Source of the DNA: Olavius sp. associated proteobacterium Delta 1
GTDB lineage: Bacteria; Desulfobacterota; Desulfobacteria; Desulfobacterales; JAFDCJ01
Assembly (NCBI GenBank): GCA_902749685.1
Contig: CACVKW010000065.1
Coordinates: 1 to 64,000, forward strand
Direction: 5' to 3'
DNA length: 64,000 bases
Shown: piece after piece, positions 25,180 to 33,300 of the stretch
Layout of the letters: every line of letters begins with the position of its first letter
Numbering within the stretch: position 1 is the stretch's first letter
Notes under the pieces: model-generated
Databases searched by the model: none
What the model saw: the letters and a program-made list of their open reading frames with translations, nothing else
What the model was told of the DNA's origin: nothing
Made by a program: the position numbers and the translations under genes

Positions 25180-26127
25180 TTATGCCTCCGCCACGCCATT
25201 TATAAAGCAAAATTTTTCATTCTCGATTGTCACATCCTTGTTCAATTGACTAAGCTTTTTAAGCAACTCCTTCTTAGCAGGCGTAATAAAGATATGGTCG
25301 AAATTTTTTAGTTCGATTTTATAATCAATAAGTGGGATTTCCAGTTTACAGTATTCAATTGTCAATTTATTAAGGGGTTTAATTGAATTAATAAATCCCA
25401 TTGAAAATGGTTTTTTGCAAGATGATATTAATAGCGTTTCAAGATTGGGAAAACTGCGGATTGTTTCAAGGTCTAAGCTGTTGCAGGTTTGAACTATTAA
25501 AAACGATATGTTTTCATTATTGTTTTCAAAACGGCTCAGTTTGTTGCAGTGCGCGATATGCAGTTTGGTGAGCTTACGCAGCTTGTTAAAATTGCTTAAT
25601 TTAATATTTTTTGCTCTGACAATGTCCAATCTTTCTATGTTCATTTCTTTGATCAATTCAGGATCGAAATCTGCACAGCCTATTATTTCCAGATCTTTAA
25701 TCGAGGGACAGTGATTTAATACCTCCAAATCTTGGCTTTTTGCGAATTTCAATTTAAGACTCGCTATACGGGTTTGGGAAAGGGCCTCGATATTCCTGCG
25801 CTTATTTTTCACAGTATCGATTTCAAGAAAATCTAATTTTTCGGAGCCGTCGATTCCGGTCAGATTTTCGATATGCTTTCCGTGAATGATCAAGTATTCG
25901 AGATTTGGCATGTTTTCCAGAAATAACAAATCCTTTACCCTTGAGCTTGGATCGATGATCATCGATTTGATTTGATTGATATTTTTTATGCGGCTAAAAT
26001 TGTCACGAAATTGATCCATGTCCATGTCATTTTCTTGATCGTTCAGCAAATAAACAGACTCTATTTCTTTTTGGATTTTGATATTTGAGAAATTACTACT
26101 CTCATCAATTTCGATCTCATCAAACAT
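25180..26127 (-). CDS. Leucine-rich-repeat protein, possible immunity protein for the RHS tip
   Basis: A 315-residue protein without signal peptide or membrane segment, so cytosolic. From about residue 60 to 290 it shows regularly spaced LxxLxI/LxxL strands (NLEYLIIHG, KLDFLEID, SIKDLEIIGC, NIERLDIVRA, KLTKLHIAHC, NLETLLISSC, PLNKLTIEYC), a degenerate leucine-rich-repeat solenoid. The start ATG has a TGGAG 7 bases upstream. One 60-base stretch at 25381-25440 is only 15/60 G+C, far below the surrounding core genes, which suggests recent transfer. It lies directly downstream of the RHS toxin gene on the same strand, the usual site of a toxin's immunity gene, and LRR or ankyrin-like solenoids are known immunity folds. 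No direct evidence of binding. Confidence 0.72.
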   Translation of the reverse strand: MFDEIEIDESSNFSNIKIQKEIESVYLLNDQENDMDMDQFRDNFSRIKNINQIKSMIIDPSSRVKDLLFLENMPNLEYLIIHGKHIENLTGIDGSEKLDFLEIDTVKNKRRNIEALSQTRIASLKLKFAKSQDLEVLNHCPSIKDLEIIGCADFDPELIKEMNIERLDIVRAKNIKLSNFNKLRKLTKLHIAHCNKLSRFENNNENISFLIVQTCNSLDLETIRSFPNLETLLISSCKKPFSMGFINSIKPLNKLTIEYCKLEIPLIDYKIELKNFDHIFITPAKKELLKKLSQLNKDVTIENEKFCFINGVAEA

Positions 26128-26399
26128 TTATATACTCCAACTTTGGATGGGTAAAAGCAACATTATTACCTGAATTTTGCATGCAAACTAGCCTTAGAGA
26201 TGATCGAGGTTCATTTGCTGCAAGTGGGCTGGGGTGATGAGGATTGCTCTAAAATTCAGGTACCTATTTTTTCAAAATATTTTTAGGATTAAATTATCCA
26301 TTTGCTATGCGATTTAAGTATCGTAAATTTAGCATCTTTTCCATGTGTAAGGTTTTTTTTGCACACATTGTTGACGAACAAAATTCTTGAAGCCAACTG
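26128..26399. other. AT-rich gap between RHS gene and LRR gene
   Basis: No gene is seen in these 272 bases. A T-run flanked by ATGTGT and ACACAT (26343-26368) lies about 30 bases past the RHS stop codon and could form a weak hairpin. The gap may contain a separate promoter for the LRR gene, but no clear -35/-10 pair was found. Confidence 0.4.
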
Positions 26400-27303
26400 C
26401 TAGGCATTTTGATTTTCCGCTGTTAATGCGGGAAGTGTGTCGGTGGCAATATCCGGATTAACTTCCTTGAGTTCAGGATTTAACAGCCCGGGTACAAAAT
26501 TGCCCGTCCATGGATCCTCTTTCCCCCAGACTGCCTCTGCTTCATCTCTGAGTTCATTAAATTCTTCTTTTGAAATAAAATCTCGTCTTTCCGTGTCCTC
26601 TTCATCAATATAGGTTTTAAAATATTTCATGCCGTCGATCCAATTTTTCCGTTCATAGCCGATGGTAAATGTTCCTTTCTCATCTTTTAGCACATATGGC
26701 GCTTTGATGTATTGGGCGCTTTTTTCTTCTCGATACATAATATATAAATCCAATATTTCCGTTGCTATCGTTCCTCGGAGCTTGGTACCCCGACGAGGCT
26801 TTCTCGAGCCTGGACTTTTACGCTTGGCCTTTGGTTTCGTTCTAATCGTGCTGGTTTTTGCACTGGATCTTTTCAACAATTGACTGACCCTTTCAGTCAT
26901 AAATTTTTTGCCGGACTCTTTTATTCGTATTGGGACTTCGCTTATTTGCACCTTGTGCCTTTTCATCCATTTTTTAACATTTTCCGGTGCGGCGGCTCTG
27001 ATTTTATTTAATCTTGTTGTTTTGGTTCTCCTTGCCTCTGCTTCAGTTTTATCTAACTTTTGCTGCTCGACCGATCTTAAAGCCTCCCCTCTGGCACTCA
27101 ATTCAGTTCCTCTATTCGAGGCGGGAACATCAAGCTCACCCTTCACTTCATAGACATCGATAGAGGTTTTTTTACTGTATTTGCCGGCAATTAATTCTTT
27201 CCACCGATGCTTTCCGCCCACTCTTTCTTGAATCTCTTTGGCGGAACCGACGTAATCGACCGGCTGGCCGTTTATCTCTCCTTTAACGTGGTAGATCCAT
27301 CCA
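26400..27303 (-). other. Variable C-terminal tip of the RHS protein (GIY-YIG-like nuclease)
   Basis: The region after the conserved RHS core end. WIYHVKG plus VDYVGSA would be the two GIY/YIG strands. The E-I-Q-E-R, then K-H-R-W-K-E-L segment supplies the conserved Arg and His of the family, and an E in RSVEQQKL may be the metal-binding Glu. A strongly basic stretch (SAKTSTIRTKPKAKRKSPGS) and a separate acidic C-terminal part with an unknown fold follow. Base composition drops here: 26641-26700 has 23/60 G+C against 35/60 at 28441-28500. Confidence 0.65.
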
Positions 27304-30300
27304 AGTTGGGTCGACGCATAGCCGAGTAAATCCACCCAGACCGTCGGATTGGAGTAAGCATATAAATACCGGTTTAAAGAGGGCGGGGTGTTTTTTTCGC
27401 CCAAGTAAATGTCCTGCGTAATAAATCTCGCAGTATCCGGGTCATAGTATCTGGCACCAAAGTAGATGAGATCTGTGTTTAGGTCGTGTTCCTGACCGGT
27501 AAATATCTGGCGGTTGACACTATCCCCTGTCTGGGAGCGGATGCGGCCCCAGGGGTCCAGTTTGTAGGCGACCTGCACTGCTCCGGTTGCGGTGGTGAGA
27601 TTGACCGTGCTGCCCAGGGCATCGTGGTGGTAGTACTGAGTGCCGGTACCGGTGTCCAGGCTGATCAGCCGGTCGGCATAGCGGTAATGGGCCAGCAGGC
27701 TGTCGTCTGATGCATTGTGCTCTTCGATGACGGCGGTATCATCGTAGTAGTAATCGACATCACCGCGCTCGCTAAGGCGATGACGCACCCTAAACCCGTT
27801 GGCGTTATAGTCGTATTGGCCTAGAAGTTCTTCGTTGCCCGGAGGTCCGCGGATCACCTGCACAAGCTGATTGCGCGAGTCATAGGTGTAGCTAATGTCC
27901 TGATTTGTCAAAGAGCTGTCGGATTTTAAAACCGTATTGCCATTATTATCATAGGCATAGTCAATCGAAAAGGGGTCGGCCGGATCCGTGTCATCTTCGA
28001 TGCGGGTCAGCCAGTTGGTCTCATCATAGCTGTAGGTTCTCAATTTTCGCACGGTGCCGGCTTCCGTGATTTTTTCGGTTTTGCGGTTGTAACCATCGAA
28101 GGTGTACTCGGCAACCGTCGTGGTGATACCGGCCACGGTATAGTCTATCAGCCGATCCATCGCGTCGTAGCTATACGTGGTGGTCTCGGAAATACCACCC
28201 TGCACTTCGATTTGTTTTATGCGATTTCCGTTGGGTGAATATTCGTACTCGTAGCTGGATATCAGCGTACCGCCGCCGGTGACTTTGTTGGTGACGGTGC
28301 GCACTCGATGGGTATCATAATAGGTGTACTTGACATCCGTGCCGTTGGGATAAGTGACGGTGTCCTGCCTGCCGCCGGGGGTGTAGGAGTAAGTGGTCAC
28401 ATCCGAACCGACGGAGGCGGTTGCCAGGCGGTTGCGGCTGTCATACGTGTAAGTGGTGGTTCCGGCTGCAGTCGTCACCCGGGTACGGTTGCCGTTGTCA
28501 TCATATTCATAATCGATGGTCAGACCCCGTTGGGTACTGTCATCCAGCCGGTCAAAATTATCGAAGTTATTGACGGTAATGTCGGCAGCCACGGAATCAT
28601 CGGGCAGTTTCTTGTTTTCCGTGACTCTGATGGCATTGTTGTTTTCATCATAATCGGTCTGAATGTGAGTGATGGTCAGGTAAGGCGTATTCGTATCCGG
28701 AAAGAACTGATCCGTCCGTCGATCCAACTCATCATAGTTGTAGGTATATGTCCGGCCGTTGGCATCCACCATTTCTTTGAGGTTGCCTTCCTCATCGTAG
28801 ACCGTGTAGCGGGTGATCAGACTTCCCTCTACCTTATGCTGGATATGCTGGGTCTTACGGTTCAACGCATCGTAGATGAACTCGACGTGATTATTATTAG
28901 GATTGTATTGATGCCTCTGATTGTCGTTGAAATCATATTCATAGCGGGTGACCAGGTTCAAACCGTCACTGCGGGTGCAGCGCGGATCAAGGGCCGTCAT
29001 GGTGCCGATGGGCTCGGTGGGGTCATCCACAACGGTGACGAGGCGGTTGAAATCGTCGTAGGCCATGATGCGGCAGTTGCCTTCGGGTTTGGTGAACGAG
29101 GTCAGGTTGCCCACGGCATCGTATATTCGGGTGGTGACCTCGCCGGCGAACTCGACATAGATCTGGCGGTTTTCCTTGTCGTATCGGTAAGACGTGACTT
29201 TTTGCTCCTCGTCGGTCAGCGTTTCGAGGTTGCCCACGCCATCGTAGGCGCGGACCATCGTAAAGCTGTCCGGATAAATGGTGGTCTCCCGCAGGTTGCG
29301 GCGGCTATAGGTGTGCTCGATGGTATTGCTGTTGGCGTCAGTGACAAAACGCAAATTGCCGACGTCGTCATACTGATTGGTGACCAGCCGCAGGCCGGCG
29401 CGCACCGTCCGCTCCAGGCGGTACAGATCGTCGTAGAAGTTTTCGGTGAGGATATTGCGTTTATCCCTGACCGTCTTAATGTTGCCGACTCTGTCATAAG
29501 TGGTCGCGATGGTCCGGTTTCTGGCATCGGTCACCAGAACTTCACGGTTGAGCTCGTCATACTCGTAAGCGGTGGTGTAGCCCCGCCGGTTTTTGACCGT
29601 CTTGACCTTGCCGGTGCGGTAATAGGTGGTTTCGGTAAAATTTAAGAAGGGATCGGTGACCTGTTTGACCAGGTTCAGGGCGTTGTATTCCCTTGTGGTG
29701 ACGTTGCCGTTGAAGTCTTTCTCGGCCGTGGGGTTGCCCATCCGGTCGCGAGAGAAAACTTCCCGGGTGCGGGCATGGGTGGTGCCGTAAGCCTCGGTGG
29801 TGCTCAGCAGGCGGTCTTCGGCGTCATAGGCGGTATAAGTCACCACATCCCTGGCATCGGTGACCGTCTCGACATTGCCGTTTTGGTCATAGGCATAGCG
29901 GGTTGTATTGTTTTCGGCATCGGTGGCGGCCAGCACGAGGCCCCGCTGGTCGAGTTTCCAGAGCCGTTCATGTTGGTTTCCGTCCGTGACCATGACGACA
30001 TTTCCCTCACCGTCATATTCGGTTGTGGTTTCATAGTTCTCCGGATCGATGATTAAATAGGCGCGATTCCATTCATCGTAGCGGGTTTCGGTGGTATTGT
30101 TGCGGGCATCGGTCACGTGAGTTCGGTTGCCGTTGTCATCGTACAGATAGCTGGTTTCAATTTCACGGTCATCAATGGACCGATAGGCAAAAATCCGGCG
30201 GTTTTGCCCGTCATACTCCCAGCGGGTATCGTTGCCTTCTTCGTCGGTTTCTTTGGCCGGGTTGCCGTTATCGTCGTATTCCCAAAAATATTCATCGTTC

Positions 30301-33300
30301 AGAGCGTTAATCCGTTTAGTACGCAAATAGCGCCCGTTGTATTCATAGGTCGTGATATTGCCTTCCGGATCCGTCTCGCTTTTGAGATTGGTTTCGGCAT
30401 CCGCTTCATCATAATAGGTATAGACAAGATGCCCGGGCCCCTGGCCATCCAGGGCGGGCTGCCAGGTATCGGTTAAACGATTGAGCCGGTCGTACGCCTG
30501 GGTGGTGACATTGTTCTCGTAATCGGTGAGACGGGTCAGGTTACCGACCAGATCGTAGCCCATCACCATGGTGTGGCCCAAGCGGTTGGTCGTGGTTTCC
30601 CGCTGGTTTAAGGCATTGTAAGTGTGGGTGGTGGCCGTGCCTTTCCAGTCGGTTTCGGAGGTTCGGTTGCCGTTTTCATCATAGCCAAAGACCTTGGTGC
30701 CGCCGATGTTGCGCGTTATGCGCTCCACCTGATTCCGGGCGTTGTAGGTATACGTCAGCTTGAGACCGATGCGGTTGGTCTCGAAAAGCTTGTTGCCGAC
30801 CGCATCATAGGTAAAGTCATGCACGGAGGTGGACCCGACGGGCATATGGTAAGCCGTTATGTCGGGGTGGATAATCTTGTCCGGGTAATCCAGTTCGTCA
30901 TAGCTGTATTCGGTCCGGTTTTCGTTCGGATCGGTTCGGGCGCGCAGCCGGCCGCGGATGTCATGATCCAGGTCCGTAAAACTTCCCTCAGGTTCCAGAG
31001 TCGTTTTCGGGTTACCCCATTGATCATAGGTATAGGTCGTGGTGTTACTACGGGGATCTGTCGCTGTCCGGCGCTCGCCGGTGGCGTAGTAGGTGTAAGT
31101 GAATTCTTTGTTGTCGCCGTCCACAAATTCAGTGAGATTGCCGTTTCCATCGTAATCCCAGCTCTGGTTTACGTCGTTGCGGTCGGTACGCGCCAAAGGC
31201 AGGCTGAACCGCAGATCCCAGCTCGTCACGATGGTGTTTCCGTAGGGATCGGTCTCAGTTGTGATATTGCCCTTGCTGTCATATTCATAAAAGGTTGTGT
31301 GGTTGCGGGCATCCGTCCTGGAGGTCATGACGTTGTCGTCCTCGCCCTCGTCGATGGACCACGTCATCTTGGTTTCTTTGCCTAAGGGTTCCAGAATATT
31401 TGTCGGATTGCCGTAGTAATTGAGGGTATAGACGGTATCGTTGCCGCGTAAATCCGTCACCGTCCGCCGGTTGGCGGTTTGGGCCTCGTAGGCAATTTCG
31501 GCAAAATAGTCGTCAGGGTAATAGACTCTTTTGATGACGTCCTGTGATTTCAGGTCTGCGATAAATACAGACAGAGATGAATCAACTTCGCCGGGCCCAT
31601 GGTAATGGTAGCGATAGCTGTGAGTGTTGGCATCCGTGGTTTTGACCAGGTTATAAGCCCCGCCCGCAATGCCGATCTCCTGTTCATAGGCATAGGTTTC
31701 AACTCTGGCATCCCGCCGGGCACCCTCCAATAGGCCTTGATCATTGTAGGAAAAGTTAATGGCGATATCATCCGGCCCGGTAATCTTGGTAAGTCTGCGG
31801 TTTATGCCAAACCATCCGGCTGGCAGGAATTTATACTCGAAGGTCAACTCCCGATCCACCGCATCGACCACCCGCTGGAGGACACCAAATGCATCATAGT
31901 AGAATGTCAACGCGTTGCCGTTGCGGTCTTCAATCCGTTTCAGCGGCGAGGGGGCCGGCGGACTCGCCGGATGGGCCGGCTCGTAATTGGGATCGCTGTT
32001 GATCAACTGCAGGGCGGCGGGATCGACGGCGATGCGGGTGACAATACCGTCACCGATGCTCATATGGGTCGGATCGGTGGACAGGACCGCATCCGTACCC
32101 GAACTGCGTTTGGGATAGGCATAATGATAGCGTGTACCATCCTTGGAGGTGTAAATGAACAGTGACTCACCGACCTGTTCCAGGGTGCCGTGACGACCCC
32201 GTTCCGGATACCAGAAGCTGCCGACTTTTTTAAAGACCGTGCCGTTCACCGCTACGGCGGTCCACTCTTCTTCATCGCTGGGAACCTCATCGGATCTAAA
32301 AAATCTGCCCCGTAAATCCCTGACCCACTGCGGCACCGGATACGCGCCGTACTCTCTTGATTCCAGCGGCCTTAGTTTCATATCGAAATTGTGGCTCCAG
32401 CCATCGCCCAGCGGTTTGGGGCCCACCGGTGAGCTCTGGTTGCTGTAGAACCGATTGAAGGCCAGCCGCGGGCCGCGTCCCTTGAGAGCCACATCCTGGC
32501 GGGACAGGTACAGGGACCCGTCCTGGATGAGCACACTGTGCACCAGGATCCGGCCCAGCATCTTGCCGTCATTGCGCTTCCTTAATTCTCCGGGATAGTG
32601 CACCTTTTGCGTGCGTGAGCCGTCGGCTGCCTTGGCTTCCAGTTCCACAAAGAATTTGGGTGAAAACAGGGGATCCATGCCGGCTTCGACAACAGTTTCA
32701 TAGTCCAGCACAAAGTTGAAGGGTCCCAACGACATGCTGGTTTCAGCGATGACCGTTGTTCTAGGGTTTTTGTCGGCATCAAGAATTTTAACCGAGACTT
32801 CTGCCGGTTGCAGCAAATTAAAGGCAAAGGGCCGGAAGCTGTCGGTATAGCCGGCACCGATGGCACCGGGAATGCTGGAATCAAATTTGCTGAGGTGATA
32901 AACCCGCTCGATCTCAAAGGGCCGCACGTTGGTGATCAGCAGCGGCAGACCGTACATCTCCACCAGCGCATTGCCGGCATCATCGGATTGATAAAGCTGC
33001 AGACCGAGATAGTCTTCCGGCTGAAGCCGGCTGACGATGTCTTCCACATAGGCCCACTGCCGGGCCGGCATCATCTGAAAAAGGCTGTCGGCGTCCGGAA
33101 ACTCGGCCTGTTGAGCTTCTCCGATCAGGGCCAGAATTTCGGCATACCCCAATCCGAAGATCAGCTTGCGCTCGGGGCCAAAGCGATCCAGCGGTTCATA
33201 TTGAAGGTCGGAAAACAGATCATAATTAAAGCTCAAGGTGGTGGTGCTGGTCTCCTGCTCTTCATTAAATTCGGTGAGAAGCTCCAGTTCGTCGAGTTCC

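Noticed and set aside
24965..25210. Small minus-strand frame of about 81 residues
   Set aside because: It runs through the 27-base repeat hairpin and has no ribosome-binding site or domain.
28308..29645. Long open frame on the plus strand inside the RHS gene (about 445 residues)
   Set aside because: It is antisense to YD repeats, whose regular codon pattern leaves the opposite frame open; composition is Val/Ile/Gly-rich with no domain.
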